From Lingula anatina (taxonomy: Eukaryota > Brachiopoda > Lingulata > Lingulida > Lingulidae), in the NCBI RefSeq assembly GCF_001039355.2, contig NW_019775940.1, forward strand, positions 110,497 to 162,162: a stretch of 51,666 bases of DNA, written 5' to 3'. Positions 32,874 through 43,505 of the stretch are shown piece after piece. Numbering within the stretch: the stretch's first letter is position 1; every line of letters starts with the position of its first letter. Position numbers and translations under genes: made by a program. Under the pieces are notes generated by a model. It was given only the letters and a program-made list of their open reading frames with translations. It had not been told where the DNA came from and did no database searches.

Positions 32874-33839
32874 GAGAATATTGAGTAAGACGGGACAATG
32901 CTGGCAGTATATTTTTGCTTGACTATTGTATTATAGATATATCATTATCTCGTACGCCAAACTAGAAGACGGGATGGTTCCGGTTTTGTACATAAGAAAC
33001 ACGCGTCAGGGACATTTCTTTCGGACAGACTTAACCGAATGTTTTGACGTGTGTTTTAATTTAGAAACATTATTCTAAAACAAAAACACCATTACCGACG
33101 CAAAGGTGTGAAAAAAGCCTGGCCAAATGAATTAATTCATAGCCACAGTTTGTCACTATCCGTGTTCAGTGCGAGTCCAGTTACTCTTAATTGATATTTG
33201 AAATCCACCTCTCTGTGATTCAAGTCTGATAACATGGCATGTTACTAGCCGTTGGTAACCGAATCAGAAACTCTGCAGAACTGTGATAACCGAAAGCATT
33301 CTTATGCAAATAACTGTGCCTCTTGTGTGGCGTATTAATCAGTCACGGTCTGGTTGTGGACCAGTTTTCTGTCACGTTTTAAGTTCGTTTTAGTTGGTTT
33401 TAGGTCCCCTTCAAAAAAAAACTATCTGAATAACTATCAAACAAACGGGAAACGCGATTGTTTCTTTTTTCAATGGGAGGCGCCCAACTTGTTTTGTCTG
33501 AATAAATATATCAGGAATATGGCGATCAATATCCACTGTAGGAAAAGATTGATGAGGAATTGCTGGTTTGTTTCCAAATGAAGCGATAGTCTTTTTGTCT
33601 CTTTATGCTGAATAACGTTAAGATTTTAAATGCATGTTCATTTCAAGTAACAATACGTGTATCGATATTAAATGGAATTGATGTTTGAGTTGATACGTGA
33701 ACATAATAATTAATTCATCATTCCTAAACAAATTTTCGTTGTGTATTAAATTATCATTGCTTTTTATTATTTTTAATTCTGCAGGGAAAATGATAGCTTT
33801 GATCTGTAAGATTATATTCGCCCTGCAGTTCTTTAAACT

Positions 33840-33877
<38 letters not shown>

Positions 33878-35515
33878 GTATTCGAAGAAAAACAAGTCAA
33901 ACATTGTTAGTCTGATAACAAGTGGCATCAATCAAAAATTATCCCCGACAGACAAAATCTCCGCCGTGGAGAATGGAGTCGTTACACATAACAACAGAAG
34001 TCGGAATAGAAGTTTTAAAAACTATTCTTAGACCAAATTTTCCTATAAGTATTGAGTAAAAATAGATAAGTGGTATTACACGTAGTGGTCTTTTAGACTA
34101 AGTTTTTTTTGTGAGATTTACGTCATTTTAAATTGACTTATTGTTTTAAAAGAGAGACGTCAAACTTTGGTCTTTGTGAAGGTCCCGCGCCTATCTATAT
34201 TATATTTGAAATAGTGCTAAAGTGCAATCTACATGATGACCAAATTGTAATAATAATAATAAATGAAATAAAATAAAACAAAAAATACCACAAAGGCCTA
34301 CTCTTGAAAACTCCAATTGACAAAATGAGCATCGTGGTGACAGCCACTTTGTGCGATATTTTCTCTGCTCGAAGAGGCTCATTGATTAGCGCAATGAAGG
34401 ATCGATGGCAGCTATTGTTGCCGCGACATATCGTGCAATCGTAGATGCTTTGTTTACTGCGTTGTACAATTTCCGAGTCAATAAAGTCAGCCTCGGCGTC
34501 AAAAGGAAAAAAATCGTTCAGTTAAAAACAAAGTCATCGCATAGTAACTGTGTGAACGATCATTTTTCAGCTTTCGAAACATCTCCCGTACAACATCCGT
34601 GTCCCAAATTAAATGTAGAAGGTTCTGAGAACTTTTTTGTTTGAAAATAGTCATATATACGTCTTTTTTGTAATTTGGGTTATGATTTATGAGGCATTAG
34701 CACTTCAAAACTAAAACAACATTACTTCCGAGTCAAAGGATCCTAGTCTGAACTAATGGCAAACTTTTGTTTGAAACAAAATCCGGATTCTGAATAAAAT
34801 GTCGCGTGTAACTACTCTATTTCGATGTAATACGTGGTATACCCCAACATGTGCACCCACACACCAAACACATCTCATGATCTTATTCATGAATATGAAA
34901 AAATAGTTAACATTGACCAGGTCAAGCATCAAAAATATCGTTGAACAATATTCATTTATTATATTTTCGTCACGTTTCTTTATAAAAGTGAACTTTAATA
35001 CAAAATGAAACTAAAATACAGTACTGCCTTTGTCGCCGTATCTAGGAGTTAAAAAACGCGCACACACACACTAATAAAAAGAGACTCCTGCGAATTTCTA
35101 TCAAATGCATGATATATAGCCTAATTCGCGTCATATATAAAGTAGTGCATAGCACCGACATATTCGTGAGTAATGTGGCTTTGTTTCTCTTCAAGAGCCT
35201 GCTGTTCTCTATATATACATAAATTACTTCATAAATATTAAACCAGTTCAACAACTACAGGACGAAGAGTATTTTACGTTTCCGTGAGCAATTCTGAAAA
35301 ACTTGGAAACATTGCTGTAGGGGTTGCGACAGAAAGGGCGGACCCATTCCGTCTTCAAAATGTTCATGAAAATGATTTTGTTCTGCGTATTCAAGACTTC
35401 TGAGTGGAAGAGGACGATTGACCTTCATAACTGGCCTCCTTCGTCCTTATATACTTCAATGGTCGCAAAATAAATATAAACATACATATTCTTGAATAAA
35501 TTACTGAACAATGGT
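32874..35515. other. K2P 3' flank and intergenic DNA
   Basis: No further gene is recognised. A (GT)n microsatellite lies at 33844-33874. Open frames at 33354, 34200, 34405 and 35042 are short and featureless. The converging K2P and Ig transcripts probably end here. Confidence 0.55.
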
Positions 35516-38510
35516 TTATAAAAGTAAAACCACCACTGCAATCGCAGATACCAATGTCCAATGGGTACATATTTGGTTGCCGTTTCCGACGTATTCGCTT
35601 CCTACGTATACGGTCCTGTTGAAGAGTTCTATGACATTGCCCAGCGTACTCAGACTGCACATATAATTTCCCTTGTCTGAGGAGCCTGAAAGGCGAAACA
35701 AACAAACAAAAAATCATGTAGTTATCTGTACTAATAAGTGCTTACCCACTGTTTACAGCTAGAGCAATAAAAATGCTTCATTTAAAGAAATACAGTGAGG
35801 TAAGACAAATGTCGTCATATAAAAAAGTAAATAGAAGGAAAATAAATGAAACTGATGTTATAACGTTTAAAACCATTAAAAGCGATCTTTCTAACAGTTA
35901 AAAATTCAATTAAAAAAAAAAACAACCACCTTAGAAGTGACCCCACACAACGAAGTCTCAACTAACACAATTCTAATTAAACCTACTTGGATCATATATA
36001 GTTATATGATTTTCATTGCCGCTCATTTCCAGTTTTCCCTTTTCGTCGCCGCTGGAAATCTCTCTGCCATCTTTGAACCAGCGCAGCATAGCGTAGGCCC
36101 AGTTTGGAATGCCGTACACATTGCACCAAATTTTCAAAGCCACTGTACCGTCAGGAATGGGAGACCCTACTTTCATGACTTCAGGTTTTACTGAAAGAGG
36201 ACATTTTGCAATTATGATCTTGGGGCACCAATTAGTTAACAATTAACTTATCATCTATTTCCATATATTCAGACAACTGCTATTAGAAGTAATCTTTTCT
36301 GCTCACTCTTACCAGTGCGTTGATAAAACTGAATTTGATTTTACACATGTGTGACGAAGTTGTCTTTATCTTTTGCTGTTACACGGGATAGTAAATGCAA
36401 CTCTTTTATATTTTTATTGTTAGTAATTGACAGCCATGAGTGAATAAGGAGCGGAGAGTGTTTTGTAAAGGAACTGAGATAGTTGACATGCTCTTGTAAT
36501 ACTTATGACTGTCAATTACCAACATTACACATCTAAGAAATAAATGAAGTAATAAAGAAATGCAATCAATATTACGTTTTATCTTATTTCAGAGAAGTAA
36601 TACGTATATCGTTCTAGATATGCTACTTACTATCAATCACAGTTACTTTTCTAATAAACATATCTTCATATATATCTTTACATGAGTAACTCCCGGTTTG
36701 GTTGAGGTCGACATTTCTCCACTCCAGCTGGAGTTTCGTCCTGCCTTTGGGGTGGCTCGCGGGATACCCTTGGGTTGAAAGGACGGAAGGGTTTTCTTGT
36801 CCTACCCTGATGACCTCATTATCATGTAACCACTAGAATAATTGAGAAATATGCTAGCAAAACTATCACAGTCTACATTTTAGCAATTAAGTGCAAAGGT
36901 ATCGATTTACACAATCGCAATTCATAAGAGATTATTTAAACTTAAAAGACTTTCGGAGAATAAGCTAAAAAAAAAAGATTGTCAAAATGTTTATATTTAA
37001 AAAGACCCATAGATCTCCCTACCTCCAGAGTAAAATCGTTTTCTCTCCGGCTCCAGCACTCCAAGTCAAGGGTGTCCCCAGCCAGCAGATATCGTCTCCC
37101 AGACCCCGGGTTATTGCTGACACCTGTTATTGTGACTAAAATTCGAAATATAATCATGACATATCGAAACGGTTTTAATTCTAGAAGTACCATGTATTAT
37201 GCAGGGGTCGTGGTCGCAATTTTTAAATTCATCTGCGACAAAATATATATTCATCATCAACCCATTCTCTCGCTGCTTAAAAAAGATTTTTCGAATATTG
37301 TATAGGATTTTTTTCAAACCCACTGGTTACGTGTTTACTCCAACTTTCTATAAAACTTTCATACGACTTTATCTGTAGCATTTTACATTTCCCTTGATTT
37401 CATTTTTTTCATGGTCTTCTAAGATAATTTCACTGTTCAATCAGGGAATTATATCGGGTATTATAGTTGAAGAAAACATTGTTAGCATTGTATACTCTGT
37501 GAATCATATTGCAGTATCAAAGTAATGTCTTTATCATTCCATTAAAATTAGCAATTTGCAAACAGGTAACCTCTGTGGCTGAAGGTGGTTGATGGGAATT
37601 CAGATAACAAGGCTATAATTTGCTGATAAGAGGGGAAACAGACAGAATTTCCTTAGTCATTTATTCGAGTGTACGAGATGTTGAGTTCGGCAACGCTTTG
37701 AAAAAAATTGTAGCATGATGCTTCTTTGTATTTTAAGACCACGTCAGTACCTTAAACGCAAAGCAGGAAGTTATATTTATAATGGCACATATCAAACAAT
37801 CGCACCACTGTGTAAAACTGGGTGTCATGAATTATCATAAATCTTCTACTACACGCATACATATAGTCTGTTGATTAATTAACACTCATCCAGATGTGGG
37901 AAATGAAAAGGTTGACCCCGGCATGAAAATCAGTGTAAAAATCAGCAATGCACCGTCCTTAAATCTGAATATCTGCCTCTATCTATCCACATCCCAGTGA
38001 AATTACAGAAGAAACTCTATATACAATACATATAAAAACAAGGACTGGACAAAGAAAATCGATACATATCAGTATTACTTTCATACCAGATCTGGTCAAG
38101 GTGTTGGTCAGATGCATCACTTTGCTTTATTTCGTAAGAGAACCATCTCATTATATGAACAATAAGGGTGAATTAAATTTGTCGAGCAGTCATTTCTCAC
38201 ATCTTATAAAGTAGGGACCAGTTGGGGCAACCTTGATCCCACTTAATGGGCTGTTTTAGCCTTCTCTGGTGGGACGCAATGCACTGTCTTAACTTCAAAA
38301 TTCTCACCACACAATGAAGAACAGCAAGGACTACATACCAAACTGCCTCTATAAACCTCTATACTTCTACCTCTCTATACCTCTAAGATACTATACATAA
38401 CACTCACCTGTTGTCGTTAACGATAATTGGGTCACCAGTATAACAACTACCTGTACTAGAAGCACACACTTTTTACAAAGATCCAGATTCAAAATGCGTT
38501 GGTCCGCCAT
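35516..38510 (-). CDS. Two-Ig-domain cell-surface protein (263 aa, 5 exons)
   Basis: Complete minus-strand gene, exons in order 38408-38510, 37023-37135, 36631-36832, 35987-36190 and 35516-35685. All have GT-AG introns and the lengths sum to 264 codons. Residues about 15-34 form a signal peptide or anchor (CVLLVQVVVILVTQLSL). Ig domain 1 has Cys61, Trp73 and the Y-S-C motif at Cys123, with a phase-0 intron inside the domain. Ig domain 2 has Cys162, Trp177 and Y-M-C at Cys217, with a phase-1 start and an intron inside. N-glycosylation sites NQT (116) and NRT (230) are visible. The protein ends in a hydrophobic stretch (WTLVSAIAVVVLLL) with no charged tail, which suits a GPI-anchor signal better than a signalling tail. 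A role in adhesion or recognition is inferred; no close family is recognised. Confidence 0.85.
37442..37457 (+). repeat. Relic end of the CAGGG TIR transposon family
   Basis: CAGGGAATTATATCGG is identical to the first 16 bases of the 35-bp TIR at 8700, then diverges. It lies in intron 1 of the Ig gene. No partner end was found. Confidence 0.55.
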
Positions 38511-38901
38511 TACTGGTATTTGCCGCTTATATTATCCGAAAACATCACCGATTTAGGGAAAAGTCCCTTTAAGGTAACAACAACCTCGAGTACAATGTAA
38601 GACTGGCCCCGAATCAAAACAATAGACACAGGTAACAAGCAGGTGAGAAATATCATTTATAGGTCACGACTCAATTTACATGACAAACACACGCAGCAGT
38701 TGAGTGAGTCTGCGGCGCGACGACAAAACGAACATTTGAAAAAATTTTACACCCTTTTTATTTCTATTTCATTTATTTAATACTGCAAGGTAGTATTCAA
38801 AGCATACATACATGTTGCGCCGATCAATCACATCTGCTGATCAATCGCAAAACTCCAGGAAGAAGAATAGAAACAAAATCTTAAGGTGACAAGTATGCGG
38901 G

Positions 38902-39235
38902 TCAATTGGGCCAGGGTATACCCTTGTCACAATAATAAACAATATTCCACCAGGTACTTAACGCAGGTAAAGCCTCATAACACCTTGTGTTATAAATTGC
39001 CGAGACTTTACTGTATATTAATGTCCATATCCTTGGGAAAACTGTGCGTGTCCTCCCTCGCATCTTGCAGTATGTCGTCAAAGGCATTCCGCCCGCGTTT
39101 GGTTTTCCCAACATGTAATGTTTTATGATTTCTGTTGGGTATTTCACTAAATTCACTGTGATTTCTTTCGTCTTCTTAAGATTAAGTTCAAAGTGGCTTT
39201 CCAAGCACCATGAAACTTGATTCTGTTAATCAGAC
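38902..39235 (-). pseudogene. Fragment of a non-LTR reverse transcriptase
   Basis: The minus frame reads SWCLESHFELNLKKTKEITV, matching the NHLELNxxKTKEMxxDF segment that follows the catalytic YADD in CR1/L2-type reverse transcriptases. Nothing upstream or downstream completes the enzyme. It is a decayed insertion between the Ig gene and the saposin-like genes. Confidence 0.5.
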
Positions 39236-39246
39236 CCAGAAGTACT

Positions 39247-39420
39247 TCACGGTAGCGCAGGTAGCACAATGTATCCTCTACCAGGGCCGCAGCTATTATT
39301 GTGGACATTTCTGGCTGAAGCGTCAGTTACAACTTGAGCATCAAAGTTAGGGATGTACTCTGCATCTGCGGAAGGAGCGAGTAGTTCTTCGTCATCGGGA
39401 ACTTTAAATTTAATACCATG
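39247..39420 (-). other. Unassigned open stretch with protein-like composition
   Basis: 58 codons without a stop until TGA at 39247, including FKVPDDEELLAPSADAEYIP. The composition (Asp/Glu/Ala/Pro) is unlike the AT-rich surroundings and looks coding. It directly abuts the RT fragment and the start of the 39.4-kb duplication block. It may be another part of the same retroelement or a captured exon. Confidence 0.3.
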
Positions 39421-40290
39421 GACATAAGTAAAATTCAGAATTGTGGCTCATTTTTTGATGTAATAAATTTTTCGTTTCCACATACATTTTAGTCAATTTG
39501 GCCGATATATTGGTATCAACTACACCACGCGGTCGTAGGTTATTTGGTCTTTGTACCAAAATTGGGCAATGGACGGCTTAAAATTTGTAAAGATTATCAA
39601 TTAATTTTAGCCCAAGTTCGTTTCAGTTAGAATTGGTGAATTATTTTATAATTTTTGTAAAACCACTTTTCCCAAAACTCAAATGTATCTGTCGGAGATA
39701 CATTTTACACAGAATAAAAAAGGCTTTGCACTTGGAATTACATTTTCCCCATATGAAACATTAAGATATGCTACACTGGACATGGTATCAATAGTCAGAT
39801 ATAACAAATGTCATCATATACGTACATCTCTCCTTTAATATATGAAAGAAAAAGCAGTTGTAAAAATCAAGATATAAATAAATTGACCCATTTATTCACA
39901 ACTGACAAAAGAAGATACATAAATGTCATAAATTTAAACTAAGGGAAATTTAGAATTCTAGTTTCTTCTGTTTAAATTAACTACATAGGACACATCTGTT
40001 ACAAAATACAATGGAACAGAGATCACGTCATAGACGGCACTTAATAAATTCTTTTTTATAGATAGGAGACCCATTTAACATCATGGAAACAATTATACAA
40101 AGTTCAAGATGGTGCAAATCAAAGTATTTTCATTTGTGTCCCGTTTTCTTGTTATGTACCCCTCTCCGGGTAGGCCTATATAATGTACACGCCCTCTTCC
40201 CTACTGCCCATTCAATTGAAACAATCGATCGGGTGTTCTTGCTGTCTACTTCTTGTCATTCTGTTTATCTAAAATAGACAATTACAAAAC
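39421..40290. repeat. Diverged duplication, copy 1 (partner 42380-43190)
   Basis: Both copies share collinear blocks in the same orientation, among them CATTTGTGTCCC, TAGGCCTAT, TGAAACAATC and CAGTCTACTT. Each lies downstream of a saposin-domain exon pair on the minus strand, so the duplication unit probably included a saposin 3' end plus its flank. No coding is seen. Confidence 0.75.
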
Positions 40291-40457
40291 AAGCACATTT
40301 ACCCTAAGTCAAAAGTACCAGAAAGGTCCTTTTCAATCATTTATGCAGTTTCAAAAAAAGTAAGTCGAAAAATAAAAATATTTGAATGTTTTTAGGAACA
40401 ATTAAAAAAATTTCATGATTTAGTTCTTTTCGCTTCGATTTCTATCCACTGAACTTA

Positions 40458-40730
40458 NNNNNNNNNNNNNNNNNNNNNNNNNNNNNNNNNNNNNNNNNNN
40501 NNNNNNNNNNNNNNNNNNNNNNNNNNNNNNNNNNNNNNNNNNNNNNNNNNNNNNNNNNNNNNNNNNNNNNNNNNNNNNNNNNNNNNNNNNNNNNNNNNNN
40601 NNNNNNNNNNNNNNNNNNNNNNNNNNNNNNNNNNNNNNNNNNNNNNNNNNNNNNNNNNNNNNNNNNNNNNNNNNNNNNNNNNNNNNNNNNNNNNNNNNNN
40701 NNNNNNNNNNNNNNNNNNNNNNNNNNNNNN
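40458..40730. other. Assembly gap (273 N)
   Basis: Run of Ns of unknown true length. It lies about 210 bases downstream of the apparent stop of the second saposin exon pair, so the 3' end of that unit may be incomplete. Confidence 1.
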
Positions 40731-40942
40731 CACTCGGAACTACTCGGATGTCTCCGCACTCGACAATAACTATGTTGTTAGTATGGAGCTTGCGGAATCA
40801 GCCGAGGATTGCCGATTGACGATCAACCAATCAGCGTTTTCACCAAACTTTGGTGAAAAATTTTGAAACATGGATTCGATTGGCTTATATAAACTAGGTC
40901 AAACTATTTTCGTCAGAGGTTACTTGACACGATGGAGATAGG

Positions 40943-41358
40943 CTACAGTGAAAAGGTTAGTGTCAAGTTAGCTCTGAAGCTCAGGGTGCCATACTGTGTC
41001 ACAAGGGTGTTACACTCCGACCTATATAAGCTGGGCACCACATTACAGACTTTATCCACAGCAGCGATAATTTCTGCCTGTATAAAAGTTATTTACAGAA
41101 ATTAAAGTAAACGAAAAGATGATTAAATAACAATTTATCAAAAACGTAAATATCACTATTCCAATGGAGGAGAATACAAAAACGCAAAATTATAAATGAA
41201 TGAATACAGGAAACTTGCCTCAGAGGAATTAACATCAAGCATATCATCCAATGCTTCTGCAGCAAATTCACACACTACGCACGAAACCTGACGCTTCAGT
41301 TTCTTTGCGTGTTGCACCTCAGAGAGCTGATGAAGGAGATCATCGTCTAAAGATATAG
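40943..41358 (-). CDS. Second saposin-like exon pair, degenerate or alternative 3' end
   Basis: Two exons, 41219-41358 and 40943-41077, joined by an intron with a GC donor (GAG|GCAAGT) and a TATACAG acceptor. The first begins in phase 1 and carries DDDLLHQLSE, a basic KKLKR, then CVVCEFAAEALDDML, the first saposin helix with its C-x2-C. The second has VDKVCNVVPSLYRSEC, the next two Cys, but stops at TAG (40943) before the last two Cys of the fold. No signal peptide or 5' exon was found between 41358 and 43505. It could be an alternative terminal cassette of the gene at 43506-46327, whose exon 5 ends in the same phase, or a decayed tandem copy. Confidence 0.6.
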
Positions 41359-41672
41359 CTGCAAAACAAAATGTATCAAACTGCAAGTCCATGAAGATAA
41401 GAGTGAAGAAGTTTGCCTAATTTATTGCAAAAAAAAAAAAATGAAATTTGGAAAAGGTTTAAGTAAATTAAGGAATCGTCAGAGGACGCTGTTTTTGATA
41501 AGTACTGTCTGGGGAGTCAGATGAGAGCCGTTTTATGCGACCAAGAACCAGGTTGGTGCAAGGATAAATGTCTGATAAGCATGGTAGTTAAGTATGTTAT
41601 CTGAAAACTTTCGGTGTAAGGTCTCAAAGTAACCCCACCTCCATACTATTTCTATCTGTATAGTTCTTCAAA

Positions 41673-41760
41673 CAGTTTCGGTGACTTGAATAAATGACAG
41701 GTTGCAAAATGCGTTGCAGTTTCGGTGACTTGAATAAATGACAGGTTGTAAAATGCGTTG
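41673..41760. repeat. 44-bp tandem duplication
   Basis: Two units, 41673-41716 and 41717-41760, that differ at one base. Each starts CAGTTTCGGTGACTTG. It lies just upstream of the second saposin exon pair. Confidence 0.95.
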
Positions 41761-42379
41761 CAGTAACAACTCTAATAACAGCTGCAAAATTAAGTTTATT
41801 GCACACCAATCACGAGTCGAAGAATTAACTCAATAAACAGGCCCTATATTCCCTAACATGCTACGAAAATTCATGCATTAGCACGCCCACACAATGTATA
41901 CCTGCAGTATGTACGGTTTCAGATACCCACAGTTTTTCCTTCTAAGTACGTGTAGGCCTACTCTCCTTTGGTTCAGTAAATTTTGCGGATTTCAGCGACC
42001 GGCACATTGGTCTTATAATCAGTTATGCATTGGTCTTTCGTTACTAAGTGTAAACTGAATATAGATTGCCGAGCATATAAAAGTTATGTTATTGACCGTC
42101 CAATTTTCAGGAACAGCCCTTGTCTAATGTAAATGTTGTCTATCAGGTACTAGAATCTCTGTTGCGATTTGTGGAGTGTGGTTTCGTGCTGTTATACTTC
42201 TACTTCTTTAATGAAATTCTTAATTATAAGTATTATTTTTCATGGGGCACAATTAATAAAGAATTTCTCTCTTTTGTTTTTGTAAATTGCAGATCAGAAT
42301 ATTTTCTCTTTAGTCATTTACCAGTGAATAGACTATTTAACCTGGGTTTTACTAGCATGTAAAATACTACCCCTGTATG
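41761..42379. other. Intergenic, no gene seen
   Basis: Searched on the minus strand for 5' exons of the second saposin unit (signal peptide, Arg/Ser-Gly repeat exons) and none was recognised. Confidence 0.5.
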
Positions 42380-43190
42380 CACAAAAATAAAACTCGGAAT
42401 TTTGGTTCATTTTCCGATGTCATTTTTTTTTCTTTTTTTGCGTGGCTACATACACTTAAGGCAATTTAGCCGAAATATGTCAATGTCACCCGATGGCTCA
42501 CGCGGTACAGGTTTGGCATTTGGAATTACATTTTCCCGTGTGAAGCATAGGCTGTGGTAACAATTGTCAAATGAAACTAATCTGATCATTTTATTTATAT
42601 CCTCCTTTAATATTGAAAAAGCTGTTGTTACAGTCAAGAAATAAATGCACTGATCAAGTCACGAATAACTGATACAACAGAAGAGGTATAAATGTCATTT
42701 AGTCAATCTTGATGAGAATTCCAGTTTCTTCTTTTTACTACATAAAAAACCATGCGGTTACAACATGTAAGGACACATAAAGATCACTTGTCATAAACCG
42801 TGCTTCACATCGCATCCCTTTTGATATATTGGAAACACTTTGGACATCATGGTAACCAATATACAGATATTGGTGCAAAACAAAGCATTTGTATTTGTGT
42901 CCCACTTTCTTGTTGTTGTGTAACCCTTCTCCTATTTGTAGGCCTATGTGACGTACACGTCCTCTTCCCTCCTACATTTGAAACAATCAAGCAGGTCATT
43001 TTGCAGTCTACTTTTTCTATCTTATAAGTTGAAAACAGTTCAGTTGGGTCCAAGATATATATATATGTATATCACTGAAGATATTAGCGCGTCATTTCTT
43101 TGTTCCCTGTAGTGTCGATGCAGAGTCAGAGGCTGGTGTAGAAAAACCGTTATATCTAAAATAGACAAGGACACAAAATAAACATAAATG
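42380..43190. repeat. Diverged duplication, copy 2 (partner 39421-40290)
   Basis: Same block order as 39421-40290. It starts about 300 bases downstream of the saposin stop at 43506, so part may be 3' untranslated sequence. Confidence 0.75.
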
Positions 43191-43257
43191 CACAGTATAT
43201 AATGTGCTTTTTACTATTTCAACGATGATATATACTTAATATTTTTTCTATAATTTT

Positions 43258-43420
43258 GAAATTTCAATAAAACCTAGCCAGATTATAATTTTGCCTAGTC
43301 AGAATCTAAATAAGCCTTGGCAGAATTGAAATTTTAATTTGGCCTAGACCGATTTCAAATCTGTTAAAGCCAAATTGAAATTTAAATCCTGCCTAGGGCA
43401 AATCTGAATGGATTTCATTA
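43258..43420. repeat. Degenerate minisatellite with a GCCTAG core
   Basis: About five imperfect units of 25-32 bases contain GCCTAG(N)CAGA or similar and AAATTGAAATTT. It lies just beyond the stop of the saposin gene. Confidence 0.5.
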
Positions 43421-43505
43421 TCTAGCCTGCGACATATAATTTACACAACCTTTATTTAGATAATACTGTACATACAAAATTGAACCATACCTAATCTATC
43501 TTCAC

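Noticed and set aside
33697-34031. Val/Cys repeat peptides
   Set aside because: Translations of the (GT)n microsatellite.
40442-40759. Open frames of X residues
   Set aside because: Translation of the N gap.
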